Shown here: positions 1-7,626 of the stretch, one piece after another
Layout: each line of letters opens with the position of its first letter
Numbering within the stretch: the first letter of the stretch is position 1
IMG/VR virus record: IMGVR_UViG_3300037963_005720
Coordinates: 1 to 26,260 of that record
From: a virus
Reading direction: 5' to 3' (one strand)
Length of the DNA: 26,260 bases
The notes under the pieces: model-generated
Seen by the model: the letters and a program-made list of their open reading frames with translations, nothing else
Database searches by the model: none
Told to the model about the DNA's origin: nothing
Translations under genes and position numbers: made by a program

Positions 1-2
1 CT

Positions 3-140
3 TTTTATCCTCGTAAATTAGAATTATCACCAGAATTTCTCGAAGCATTTAAAGCCGAATATGCTCGTTTAGTAGAGACAGGTCAAAACAAACGTACTCT
101 TCTTGAGAGAATGCGCAAAGCATTAACGTTTCATCTTTAA
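3..140 (+). CDS. C-terminal fragment of an unknown protein
   Basis: An open frame runs in from the left edge and stops with TAA at 138-140, giving the last 45 residues of a protein. The segment is charged and looks helical (ELSPEFLEAFKAEYARL, then a basic tail with NKRTLLERMRK). I do not recognise the family. Its last 18 bases overlap the 3' end of the convergent phoH gene, so the two genes meet tail to tail with no room for a terminator. The frame has no internal stop and codon use like the neighbouring core genes, which supports it being real. Function unknown. Confidence 0.6.
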   Translation, partial: FYPRKLELSPEFLEAFKAEYARLVETGQNKRTLLERMRKALTFHL

Positions 141-914
141 TTTCTCTAGTACCTTAACAATATATTTTAATATCTCAGAGCGTACGATTTCAAGTTCGGT
201 AAATTTAAAACCAAACAAACCAAACTCTTTAGATTCTGCAGTATTAAACGCGTTAAATATAGCTTTAAAGCCTGACTTATTACCAATATCACTTTGTTGA
301 GTATCTCCAACTACAATATACTTAGAATTTTCACCAAATCTAGTTAAAATTGTAGTTAGTTCCTCTCTAGTAAGATTTTGAGATTCGTCTATAATAACGC
401 ACGCGTTTTTAAACGTTAAACCTCTTGTATAATTAACAGGTACACACTTTACATACCCTTCAGTCATTAAATTGTTTATAGTTGGCTTGTCTAATAGTTC
501 ATTAAGCTTTTCTAAAAGAGGTAAACTCCACGGAAGAAACTTCTCCTCTACCTCTCCAGGGAGGGAACCCATACTCTTAGAAGCTGATTCTACAACACTA
601 CGTATATATACAATTTCTTCTATTTTTTGAGTACGTAATAATTGTAAAGCTACAAAAACAGCTAGATAAGTTTTAGCTGAACCTGCTGGTCCGTCAATCA
701 TACACATTTTACAGGCTTCTTTAAAACATATATCTAGAAATTCATCGTGTGCTTGAGTTAGTGTGTACTTTTGAGAAATATTAAAACTTAAAAATGTATT
801 CTTTTCAATACTCTCTGCAATTTCGGTATCGTTTATTTTTGTCTTTTTTGAGATCTTTCTAGCACCAACCTGCTGTGTTTTAGACATAGGCGTAACCCTT
901 CCTTTTCTTGCCAT
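123..914 (-). CDS. phoH: PhoH-like P-loop ATPase
   Basis: This is a PhoH-family ATPase of the kind very common in marine T4-like phages. Its cellular role is unsettled, though an RNA-linked ATPase or helicase-like role is often proposed. Visible motifs are Walker A GPAGSAKT at residues 75-82, Walker B with VIIDESQN at 173-180, and the downstream VVGDTQQSD at 201-209. At 263 aa it is a single-domain phage form. The start is ambiguous. The first ATG at 914 has no clear ribosome site. An internal ATG at 887 (residue 10) is preceded by AAGGAAGGG (minus strand, 904-896) eight bases upstream, and the first nine residues are merely basic, so a 254-aa product is plausible. It is divergent from the glycosyltransferase at 961. 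Confidence 0.93.
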   Translation of the reverse strand: MARKGRVTPMSKTQQVGARKISKKTKINDTEIAESIEKNTFLSFNISQKYTLTQAHDEFLDICFKEACKMCMIDGPAGSAKTYLAVFVALQLLRTQKIEEIVYIRSVVESASKSMGSLPGEVEEKFLPWSLPLLEKLNELLDKPTINNLMTEGYVKCVPVNYTRGLTFKNACVIIDESQNLTREELTTILTRFGENSKYIVVGDTQQSDIGNKSGFKAIFNAFNTAESKEFGLFGFKFTELEIVRSEILKYIVKVLEKLKMKR

Positions 915-922
915 ATATTAAT

Positions 923-946
923 ATTTATTTGATTTTTTCAATTATA
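923..946 (-). promoter_or_regulatory. Possible phoH promoter elements
   Basis: Read on the minus strand, a perfect TATAAT lies at 946-941 and AATAAATA lies at 930-923. The latter resembles the NATAAATA late-promoter motif described for marine T4-like phages. Both sit upstream of phoH. If AATAAATA is the used element, transcription would begin close to or inside the first ATG (914), which would fit translation from the internal ATG at 887. The region is very AT-rich, so chance matches are likely. Confidence 0.3.
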
Positions 947-956
947 CTACTAAAAT
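929..956 (+). promoter_or_regulatory. Putative sigma70-like promoter for the plus-strand glycan operon
   Basis: TTGATT at 929-934 and TAAAAT at 951-956 are separated by 16 bases, and the ATG at 961 follows four bases later. The same ATTTGATTTTT context with 16-base spacing recurs before the gene at 22167. The short distance to the ATG implies a very short or absent leader. The call rests on motif matching in AT-rich DNA only. Confidence 0.35.
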
Positions 957-960
957 ATAT

Positions 961-1800
961 ATGATGAGAATATTGCTCGCATGTTTATCCTATAGAGAGT
1001 TTACTGGTTCAGAGATATATTTTTATGAATTAGGTTCCGCTTTAAGAGATGCTGGTCATGATGTGTCTATATACTCTCAATTTACTAATGGACCATTAGT
1101 AAACAAAACTACAGATATTTCTTTCCCTACAAAAGATATAATTACTAAAGAAAATTATGATTTACTTATATTTTCTCATGGTAGAATTATATGGGAATAT
1201 ATTAAGGACGTAAATGCTAAAAAAGTTATTAACGTCATACACTCTGAGGTTATAGATTTAGAACAACCAGTAATAAATGATAAGATTGACTTATATGTAG
1301 GTATAAGGCCTTCTATAGTAGATTATGTAAGTTCTTTCGATATTAATAAACCAGTAAAATTAATTTACAACCCGTTTGATTTAAAGAGGTTCAACCCTAA
1401 AAATTGTAAAAAGAAAAATAAAAACAAAGAAAAGGTAGTATTATTTCCAGGTAGTTTAGATTATCTACGTTATCAACCTTTGAGGTACTTATTAGATTTA
1501 TCTGTCAAACAAAATTTTAAAGTACTACATGTTGGAAGGAACGATTATAGTACTGTACATCCGAATTTTACGACTCAAGAGCCCCGGTGGGATGTAGAAA
1601 CTGTTTACAAAGAATGTGATATTGTTTCTGGTATATTTTTAGGTCGTACTTCTATAGAAGGTTTGTTAGCTGGTAAGCGAGTTTTACAGTTCGATGTCGA
1701 TAAAACAGGTAAAATTAAAAAGGTGTATTGGCACACTGAAAAGGATTTAGATAAATTTAATAAAAATAAAGTTGCTTTAGAATTTATAAATGAAATTTGA
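961..1800 (+). CDS. GT-B glycosyltransferase, GT4-like
   Basis: Probable nucleotide-sugar glycosyltransferase with the two-Rossmann GT-B layout. The N-terminal half begins MRILLACLSYREFTGSEIYFYE, where TGSEIYFYELGSAL (residues 15-28) matches the GGxExxxxxLA acceptor-side motif of GT4 enzymes. The C-terminal half begins near VVLFPGSLDYLR (159-170) and contains CDIVSG (219-224) and SIEGLLAGKR (231-240), resembling the donor-binding region. At 279 aa it is shorter than usual GT4 enzymes (about 350-400). The start is ATGATG, so methionine 1 or 2 may be used. It is the first gene of the long plus-strand run and overlaps the next gene by 11 bases. Donor and acceptor are unknown. Confidence 0.75.
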   Translation: MMRILLACLSYREFTGSEIYFYELGSALRDAGHDVSIYSQFTNGPLVNKTTDISFPTKDIITKENYDLLIFSHGRIIWEYIKDVNAKKVINVIHSEVIDLEQPVINDKIDLYVGIRPSIVDYVSSFDINKPVKLIYNPFDLKRFNPKNCKKKNKNKEKVVLFPGSLDYLRYQPLRYLLDLSVKQNFKVLHVGRNDYSTVHPNFTTQEPRWDVETVYKECDIVSGIFLGRTSIEGLLAGKRVLQFDVDKTGKIKKVYWHTEKDLDKFNKNKVALEFINEI

Positions 1801-2509
1801 CGAATTTTTAAATGAGTTCTTTGATCAGATCTATGTTATTAATCTAGATCATAGGACAGATAGGCTTAATGAGGTTAATAGTTTACTCAAAAAGTACAAT
1901 ATTAACTTCAAAAGACAATCAGGTGTTTTCTTAAAAGAAAAATATACTGATGTCCTTAATAATACTACTAATACTTCTAGCTTAGGTCATTTAGGTTGTG
2001 TACTGAGTCATGTAAATTGTTGTATTGATGCTATAAAAAATAATTACGATAAGATTTTAGTATTAGAAGATGATATTAATTTTATACCTGAACATATTGA
2101 TTCCATTAACTATGATAAGTTGCTTAATGAAGTGAATAATATTGATTGGGGTTTGTTTTACTTAGGCGGTACGTATAACGACAAATTACAAAAAGTAACT
2201 ACCTACCTAGACAGACCAACTGGTCCTGTGTTAGGTACTCAAAGTGTTGGTTATAGTAGACCAGTTATTGAGAAAATTGGAACAAAAATACCGAACAACC
2301 CAGAGTATTACGTAAAAGATAATCGCTTGGCGAGAGTTTTACCTATAGACGTAATTTATAGCCGTAGTTTTGCTCGTGAACGGTGTATAGCTATAAATCC
2401 TATAGTTAGTGTACAAAATACTTCTATTAGTGACATCGTACCAGCCGAACTAATGGTAGATAATACAGAATATCAATTAAGCAGGTGGAATCGAAATAAA
2501 TCTAGATGA
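1790..2509 (+). CDS. Glycosyltransferase family 25 (LPS-type)
   Basis: GT25-family (LgtB/WaaJ-like) glycosyltransferase, a group best known for adding galactose or glucose to lipopolysaccharide. The family signatures are clear: IYVINLDHRTDR at 14-25, LGHLGCVLSHV at 65-75 (the GxxGCxxSH motif) and ILVLEDD at 89-95, where the acidic pair would help hold metal and nucleotide sugar. The length of 239 aa is normal for this family. The gene overlaps its upstream neighbour by 11 bases and its downstream neighbour by four (ATGA), implying coupled translation. Its actual donor sugar cannot be told from sequence. Confidence 0.9.
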   Translation: MKFDEFLNEFFDQIYVINLDHRTDRLNEVNSLLKKYNINFKRQSGVFLKEKYTDVLNNTTNTSSLGHLGCVLSHVNCCIDAIKNNYDKILVLEDDINFIPEHIDSINYDKLLNEVNNIDWGLFYLGGTYNDKLQKVTTYLDRPTGPVLGTQSVGYSRPVIEKIGTKIPNNPEYYVKDNRLARVLPIDVIYSRSFARERCIAINPIVSVQNTSISDIVPAELMVDNTEYQLSRWNRNKSR

Positions 2510-3306
2510 TAACATTTCGCAAATTAGGTAGGTTCGGTAATCTAGGTAATAGTCTATTTCAGTACGCGACTTTATTAGGGGTTGGTTATAGAACCGGTTA
2601 TAATATTTCAATACCTAAAAATGAAACATATTATGAAAGAGAATATGATAACTATAACTATTCTATTTTTGACGGGTTTAATATTACAACTGATATATTA
2701 AAAAAAGACACTACAGAGTATACCTTTGAATACAATGGTATGGATTACCAACCGACTATTTTTGATATTAGTGACAACACTAATTTACACGGATATTTTC
2801 AAAGTGAAAAATATTTTAATTTTTGTAGATCTTTAATCTTAGATAATTTAGTATTTAAAGAACATATAATTAAAGATAGTAAAAGGCTTTTTAATAATTT
2901 AAATATAGAACCAGAAGAAACTACCTCAATACACGTAAGGAGAGGAGATTTTCTCAAGAGAACTCAGCATCACCCGATACAACCACCAGAATATTATATA
3001 GAAGCAATAAAAAATACAAAAAATAAAAACTACTTATTTTTCTCTGATGACATAGAATGGTGTAAGCAGTCTTTTAAAAAAAATAAAGATGTTTATTTTA
3101 GTGAAAATGTTAATCCTTTTGTTGACCTATATTCTATGTCAAAATGTAAACATAACGTTATAGTTAATAGTAGTTTTAGTTGGTGGGGCGCTTGGCTCAA
3201 CACATACAGAGATAAGCGAGTTGTCGCACCTACTAATTGGTTTGGACCTGCCTATAAAAACTTTACAGCAAAAGATATAATACCTCAACAATGGATTTTA
3301 ATTTAA
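2506..3306 (+). CDS. GT11 alpha-1,2-fucosyltransferase-like enzyme
   Basis: GT11-family transferase; relatives move L-fucose (or L-colitose in some O-antigen clusters) from the GDP sugar to a galactose-type acceptor in alpha-1,2 linkage. Motifs in order are GRFGNLGNSLFQYA (8-21), HGYFQS (95-100), the GDP-binding HVRRGD (143-148), FFSDD (178-182) and NSSFSWWGAW (221-230). The 266 aa length is slightly short for bacterial GT11 (about 280-300) but no motif is missing. The gene lies in the same operon as Gmd and the Fcl/ColC-like reductase, so the phage may supply the donor itself. Colitose versus fucose specificity is not decidable here. Confidence 0.9.
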   Translation: MITFRKLGRFGNLGNSLFQYATLLGVGYRTGYNISIPKNETYYEREYDNYNYSIFDGFNITTDILKKDTTEYTFEYNGMDYQPTIFDISDNTNLHGYFQSEKYFNFCRSLILDNLVFKEHIIKDSKRLFNNLNIEPEETTSIHVRRGDFLKRTQHHPIQPPEYYIEAIKNTKNKNYLFFSDDIEWCKQSFKKNKDVYFSENVNPFVDLYSMSKCKHNVIVNSSFSWWGAWLNTYRDKRVVAPTNWFGPAYKNFTAKDIIPQQWILI

Positions 3307-3948
3307 ATGAATGATTCACAGAAAAATTATGATCGTACATTACCTCAATTAGTCTCGTATCCACGTACCGGTAGTCATTGGGTACGATTAGTTTTAGAGC
3401 AGTATTTAGATGAGTACTGTCGCCCAACTACATTTTTTGATTGCGACAATTATTGGGGGTATCATCTTCACGATCGAATTGTAGGTCAAGGAGATGAAGG
3501 AATTACCGGTAATTTCGACAAAGTAATATATTTATATCGTAATCCTGTAGATACTATATTCTCTCAATTAACATATGAAGGTATGAATTGGGAAGATACA
3601 GACAATGTTGAGCAAATAATAGAGGAATATTTTAATCATTTAGATAGGTGGTTATTTAACAACGAGGATATCAAAGACATTATTTTCGTTAAATACGAAG
3701 AATTAAAATCCGATACTGTACGTACTTTTAGCAAAATTTTAACATTTTTAAACCGTGAGGTTGATAAAAGCAAACTATCTAAGATTTGTGAAGAAACAAG
3801 TATCAAACAAACAAAGGAAAAAACCGCGTTTGATCAAAACATTATAAACACCGATCACTTCAACGGAGATTATGAGGTCAAAAAGAAAAAATTCTATAAA
3901 AAATATAAAAAAATTATATTAGATGAATTTTCTGCAGTATGGGAATAG
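3307..3948 (+). CDS. PAPS-dependent sulfotransferase
   Basis: Sulfotransferase-family protein predicted to move a sulfate group from PAPS to a hydroxyl, most likely on a glycan given its neighbours. The 5'-phosphosulfate loop is SYPRTGSHWVR at 17-27, and the 3'-phosphate-binding segment is YLYRNPVDTIFS at 75-86, with the Arg and Ser where this superfamily has them. A further family-like segment is FVKYEEL. It is 213 aa, compact compared with cytosolic sulfotransferases (about 250-300). The start codon abuts the stop of the GT11 gene, and its end overlaps the GT10 gene by 10 bases, so both fucosyl-type transferases flank it. PAPS would have to come from the host. Confidence 0.85.
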   Translation: MNDSQKNYDRTLPQLVSYPRTGSHWVRLVLEQYLDEYCRPTTFFDCDNYWGYHLHDRIVGQGDEGITGNFDKVIYLYRNPVDTIFSQLTYEGMNWEDTDNVEQIIEEYFNHLDRWLFNNEDIKDIIFVKYEELKSDTVRTFSKILTFLNREVDKSKLSKICEETSIKQTKEKTAFDQNIINTDHFNGDYEVKKKKFYKKYKKIILDEFSAVWE

Positions 3949-4838
3949 TATATAATATTTGGGATCATGAAATTGCGCACTGTTCTAACTTAAAGGAGGC
4001 GGGATTGCGGTGCGGAGTTCGGGATAGCTCTATAGCAATTAATTACGAACAAGATATTACATGGACAAAAAAGCAAGATAGTGCGGATGTTACCTTTTTT
4101 ACTGATAGGTGTTTAGTTGAAAATATTATTGATAGGGTTGATAGTAATATAAAAGTTGGCTGGCTTATTGAACCGCGCGCATATCATCCTAATGATTATA
4201 AAAGTGTAGAGTTACTTGAAAATAAATTAAACTTTATTTTTACACATGATGATTATCTCTTACGTAAAAATCCTGATAAATATAAGTTTTTAGCGGCTGA
4301 CTGGGTTTGTATAGAACAAGAATCTCATAGAGTACATACTAAGACTAATTTATTATCTATGATTTATTCCAATAAAGGAGAGTTAGATCGTACTCTTCGT
4401 GGTCAGGTCGCTACAAAATATAAAGAAAAAATTAATTTATTCGGCACCGGTACATCATCTGGTCAGCTTAATCTTAAATCCTTCTCTCTTAACCCTTATT
4501 GTTTTTCTATTGCTATGGAAAACAGTATTGCGACAAACTATTATACAGAAAAAATTATAGATTGCTTTATTACAGGTAATATACCAATATATAGAGGGTG
4601 CAATAATATTGGAGAATTCTTTGATGAGAGAGGTATTATTACATTTAATGAGATTGAAGAGTTAGATAGTATAATAGATGAGTTAACATTCTCCAAATAC
4701 ATGGACATGTTACCACATATTAATAAAAACTTTGAAATAGCAAAAAAATACATTAACCCTGATAATCTTTTAAATAAATTCATAGTTGCATTAAGGTCAG
4801 ACCCATCCTATAATACTAAAGATTATTTTATATGTTAA
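3939..4838 (+). CDS. GT10 alpha-1,3/4-fucosyltransferase-like enzyme
   Basis: The C-terminal half carries the GT10 donor-binding signature: FSIAMEN at 189-195, YYTEKI at 201-206 and GNIPIYRG at 213-220, matching the family pattern F-x-ENS...TEK...G-xPIYxG that binds GDP-fucose. The N-terminal acceptor domain (roughly 1-150) is divergent, as is normal for the family. The 299 aa length is in the bacterial range. It is the second fucosyl-type transferase of the cluster and uses a fold different from GT11, so the glycan may carry two deoxysugar residues. It overlaps the sulfotransferase by 10 bases and the next gene by seven. Confidence 0.83.
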   Translation: MGIVYNIWDHEIAHCSNLKEAGLRCGVRDSSIAINYEQDITWTKKQDSADVTFFTDRCLVENIIDRVDSNIKVGWLIEPRAYHPNDYKSVELLENKLNFIFTHDDYLLRKNPDKYKFLAADWVCIEQESHRVHTKTNLLSMIYSNKGELDRTLRGQVATKYKEKINLFGTGTSSGQLNLKSFSLNPYCFSIAMENSIATNYYTEKIIDCFITGNIPIYRGCNNIGEFFDERGIITFNEIEELDSIIDELTFSKYMDMLPHINKNFEIAKKYINPDNLLNKFIVALRSDPSYNTKDYFIC

Positions 4839-5407
4839 AAGAGGACGCAAGCACATTTGACTTTTGGTTTAATAACAACGAATTTGATGAACACGATCAA
4901 TTTGGTAGTAATTACTATGTAAATACATTCTATAAAGATATAGTTTTTAATTTAGATATTCCAAAAGAAGGTTATATAGTTGTTGCTGGTACAGCTCGTG
5001 GTGTGTCGTTTGATTTATTATGCGAAAAGTACGGTCGAGATAGATGTATAGGGTTTGATTTATTTAACCCTTCTAATCACTCTAATATTCGTATTAAAAA
5101 TTGTTATGAATTAGGGGAAAAGGATAATATACCTATCGCGTTTGCTCACAACGACATTGGTAGCATGGTACATACCCCTGATCTTAAGATACATACCCAT
5201 AAATGGTTTATTAATAACGCTGTACCTGGAGGTATTATATTAGGTAATAATAATTTAAATCGCGCTAAATTTAAATTTGAAGATATTATGTCTGAAAACA
5301 ATTTCACAAACTATCAATTTGTCGATTTGCCAAATAATTTAACTAAAAATTTGCCATATTCCCGTATAGAGGGTTATATGTATTCTATAAAAAATGAAAG
5401 TACTTAA
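4832..5407 (+). CDS. SAM-dependent methyltransferase-like protein
   Basis: Probably a class I methyltransferase-fold protein. VVAGTARG at residues 50-57 resembles the glycine-rich SAM loop (motif I) and CIGFDLF at 72-78 resembles the acidic end of strand 2. PGGIILG near 138 matches the loop between the late strands that often holds GG in these enzymes. At 191 aa it is a minimal domain. Context (sulfotransferase, GT10, oxygenase) suggests a sugar O-methyltransferase, but no catalytic residue proves it. It overlaps the next gene by 14 bases. Confidence 0.6.
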   Translation: MLKEDASTFDFWFNNNEFDEHDQFGSNYYVNTFYKDIVFNLDIPKEGYIVVAGTARGVSFDLLCEKYGRDRCIGFDLFNPSNHSNIRIKNCYELGEKDNIPIAFAHNDIGSMVHTPDLKIHTHKWFINNAVPGGIILGNNNLNRAKFKFEDIMSENNFTNYQFVDLPNNLTKNLPYSRIEGYMYSIKNEST

Positions 5408-6038
5408 TTTTAACAAAGAAGAATATCCGTTTAAAGAGTTAGTAGAAGAACTTTACGATATAAAACTGAACGAACTTGATGATAATTTAGATCATAAAGA
5501 AGGTACTGTTGGTGCAGATACAGATTCAGTTTGGCATAAAACATTTTATAATAAAATAAGAGAAGGCTATCCAGAATTTGTTAGTTTATATAAAAAGTTT
5601 ATACAAAATTTTCTCAAACCTCTATTTGTAGATGAAGAAAAACTTATTTACCAAAAATTGCCTTCCTTCAGGGTGTGTCAACCGGGTGGTAAAGCTGTGT
5701 ATATACCTCATTACGATGGAGATGCATTACACAAACACCCACCAGGCGAAATTAATATTTTTATGCCGCTAACTAAAGCTTATGGTAATAATTCTATGTA
5801 CTTAGAATCAATACCAGGGTTAGGAGACTTTAAATCTGTTGATTTAGATTACGGTAATGTGCTAATGTTTTATGGTAACAGACAAAGGCATTTTAACAAA
5901 TATAATGATACTGGCAAAACTCGGTGTAGTTTTGATTTCAGAGTAATACCGCCTGTGAATTACGACGAATCTTATGATTTAGAGAGCGCCACTATGAAAA
6001 ACAAATTCGCCATCGGTGGTTATTACGATATTGTATAA
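5394..6038 (+). CDS. 2-oxoglutarate/Fe(II) dioxygenase-like protein
   Basis: Predicted non-heme iron oxygenase of the cupin fold, somewhat like the StrG-type proteins found near antibiotic sugar genes. The facial triad is visible: H106-x-D108 in HYDGD and a distal H166 in RQRHFNKY. R177 in TGKTRCSFDFRV is placed to bind 2-oxoglutarate. The 214 aa length suits a single double-stranded beta-helix domain. The substrate is unknown; position between methyltransferase and aminotransferase genes argues for a sugar or glycan step such as hydroxylation or desaturation. It is not obviously TET-like. The next ATG begins at its stop codon. Confidence 0.7.
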   Translation: MKVLNFNKEEYPFKELVEELYDIKLNELDDNLDHKEGTVGADTDSVWHKTFYNKIREGYPEFVSLYKKFIQNFLKPLFVDEEKLIYQKLPSFRVCQPGGKAVYIPHYDGDALHKHPPGEINIFMPLTKAYGNNSMYLESIPGLGDFKSVDLDYGNVLMFYGNRQRHFNKYNDTGKTRCSFDFRVIPPVNYDESYDLESATMKNKFAIGGYYDIV

Positions 6039-6718
6039 TGTTTACTGATCTAAATGATGTAATACCGGGTCTTAATAAAGAAGGTTATGATATACAAGAC
6101 CCGTGGGACGTGGTTGATGCGTTCGAAGATAAAATTGCGAAATTTGCTGGTAGTAAATATGCAGTATCTGTAGATAGTTGTACTAACGCTATGTTTCTGT
6201 GCTTGAAGTATTTGAAAGCAAAAGGATATATTAGATTACCAAAAAAAACTTATTTATCAGTTCCTGGATTAGTAATTCATGCTGGTTGCAAAATTATTTT
6301 TGAAGATAAAGAATGGTCTGGGGTATACTCATTAGATCCTTTCCCGGTTGTAGATAGTGCTACAAGATTTACAGAAAATATGTATGTCAAAGGTACGTTT
6401 CAGTGCTTATCTTTTCATATTAGAAAAATATTACCTATAGCGAAAGGGGGTATGATATTAACAGATAATAAAAACGCTGTAGAGTGGTTCAAACTCGCTC
6501 GATATGAAGGTAGAAATAATCGCGTACCACATGATTCTATAGATGATATTGATATGATTGGCTGGAATTTCTACATGCCTCCAGAACAAGCAGCAAGAGG
6601 TATAGAGCTATTTAATAATTTACCTAAAGTAAATAAAGACTCTGGCGGTTCGTGGAAGTATACAGATCTCTCAAACTATTCAGCGTGGAAAGATCACGTG
6701 TATACAAGTAAATACTAG
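6038..6718 (+). CDS. Short DegT/DnrJ/EryC1-type aminotransferase-like protein
   Basis: Fold-type I PLP protein of the sugar aminotransferase group. The segment SFHIRK with K130, followed by KGGMIL, aligns with the SFHxxK...EGG motif, so the PLP lysine is kept. VVDSATRF (104-111) occupies the place of the aspartate that contacts the pyridine nitrogen. SVDSCTNAM (44-52) matches the phosphate-binding loop. At 226 aa it is far shorter than the usual 370-400, lacking most of the C-terminal small domain, and there is no continuing homologous frame after the stop at 6718. It may be a reduced enzyme, a partner of the ColD-like protein, or a decayed copy. It starts on the stop codon of the oxygenase. 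Confidence 0.7.
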   Translation: MFTDLNDVIPGLNKEGYDIQDPWDVVDAFEDKIAKFAGSKYAVSVDSCTNAMFLCLKYLKAKGYIRLPKKTYLSVPGLVIHAGCKIIFEDKEWSGVYSLDPFPVVDSATRFTENMYVKGTFQCLSFHIRKILPIAKGGMILTDNKNAVEWFKLARYEGRNNRVPHDSIDDIDMIGWNFYMPPEQAARGIELFNNLPKVNKDSGGSWKYTDLSNYSAWKDHVYTSKY

Positions 6719-6720
6719 AA

Positions 6721-7626
6721 ATGAAAAAAGTATTAGTTACTGGAGGTACTGGATTAGTAGGTACAGCCATTGATGCTGACATAAAAGTTGGCACTAAAGA
6801 TGCAGATTTAAGGGATTGGGATCAAACAAATAAACTTATTGAAAACCACAAACCAACTCACGTGGTTCATACTGCCGCAAGAGTCGGTGGTGTTGGTGGG
6901 AACATGCGAGCTAAAGGAGAGTTTTATTATGACAATATCAGAATTAACACTAATGTATTAGAGTCGTGTAGAATTAACAATGTAGAAAAGGTTGTCTCAA
7001 TACTATCTACATGTATTTTTCCTGATAAAGTTGAATACCCTCTTACAGAGAAAAAAATTCATTTAGGTGCCCCGCATAAGTCGAATTATGGTTATGCTTA
7101 CGCTAAAAGGATGCTAGATGTACAGACTGAAGTATATAGAGAACAATATAATGTTAACTATACATGTGTAGTACCCACAAATATATATGGACCTAATGAT
7201 AATTTTGATATTGATAATGGTCATGTATTACCGTCATTAATACACAAGTGTTATATCGCTAAACAAAACAATACAAATTTAGAGGTGTGGGGCTCTGGTG
7301 AGCCTTTACGAGAGTTTATATACAGTAAGGATATAGGAAAACTAATTAATTGGGCGTTAGATAATTATGATGACCCAGAGTCAATTATTTTTTCTACATC
7401 TCACGAGATTTCTATTAAAGATGTAGTTGGTTTAATAGTTGACGCTATGGGTTTTACAGGGAAAGTAATATTTGATACAACGAAGCCAGAGGGTCAATTT
7501 AGAAAGCCATCTGACAATTCAAAATTATTATCTCTTCTACCAGATTTTAAATTCACACCTATAGATGTTGGTATAAAAGAAACAGTAGAATGGTTTACTA
7601 ATAATTTTGATAATGCCAGAAAATAA
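6721..7626 (+). CDS. fcl: GDP-L-fucose synthase / GDP-L-colitose synthase-like epimerase-reductase
   Basis: Extended short-chain dehydrogenase that epimerises and reduces a GDP-4-keto-deoxysugar with NADPH. The Rossmann motif is GGTGLVG at 8-14. S96 and C98 in LSTCIFP, Y125-x3-K129 in YGYAYAK and H168 in GHVLPS match the catalytic Ser, Cys, Tyr, Lys and His of E. coli Fcl. GSGEPLREFIYSKD is the typical C-terminal substrate motif. The length of 301 aa is near normal (about 310-320). Fcl and ColC are homologous with the same chemistry, so the product could be GDP-L-fucose or, with the ColD-like enzyme encoded directly downstream, GDP-L-colitose. It overlaps that gene by 14 bases. Confidence 0.9.
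   Translation: MKKVLVTGGTGLVGTAIDADIKVGTKDADLRDWDQTNKLIENHKPTHVVHTAARVGGVGGNMRAKGEFYYDNIRINTNVLESCRINNVEKVVSILSTCIFPDKVEYPLTEKKIHLGAPHKSNYGYAYAKRMLDVQTEVYREQYNVNYTCVVPTNIYGPNDNFDIDNGHVLPSLIHKCYIAKQNNTNLEVWGSGEPLREFIYSKDIGKLINWALDNYDDPESIIFSTSHEISIKDVVGLIVDAMGFTGKVIFDTTKPEGQFRKPSDNSKLLSLLPDFKFTPIDVGIKETVEWFTNNFDNARK

Noticed and set aside
4541-4783. 80-aa minus-strand frame within the GT10 gene
   Set aside because: It is antisense to the conserved GT10 donor-binding region; its hydrophobic content follows from the complementary codons.
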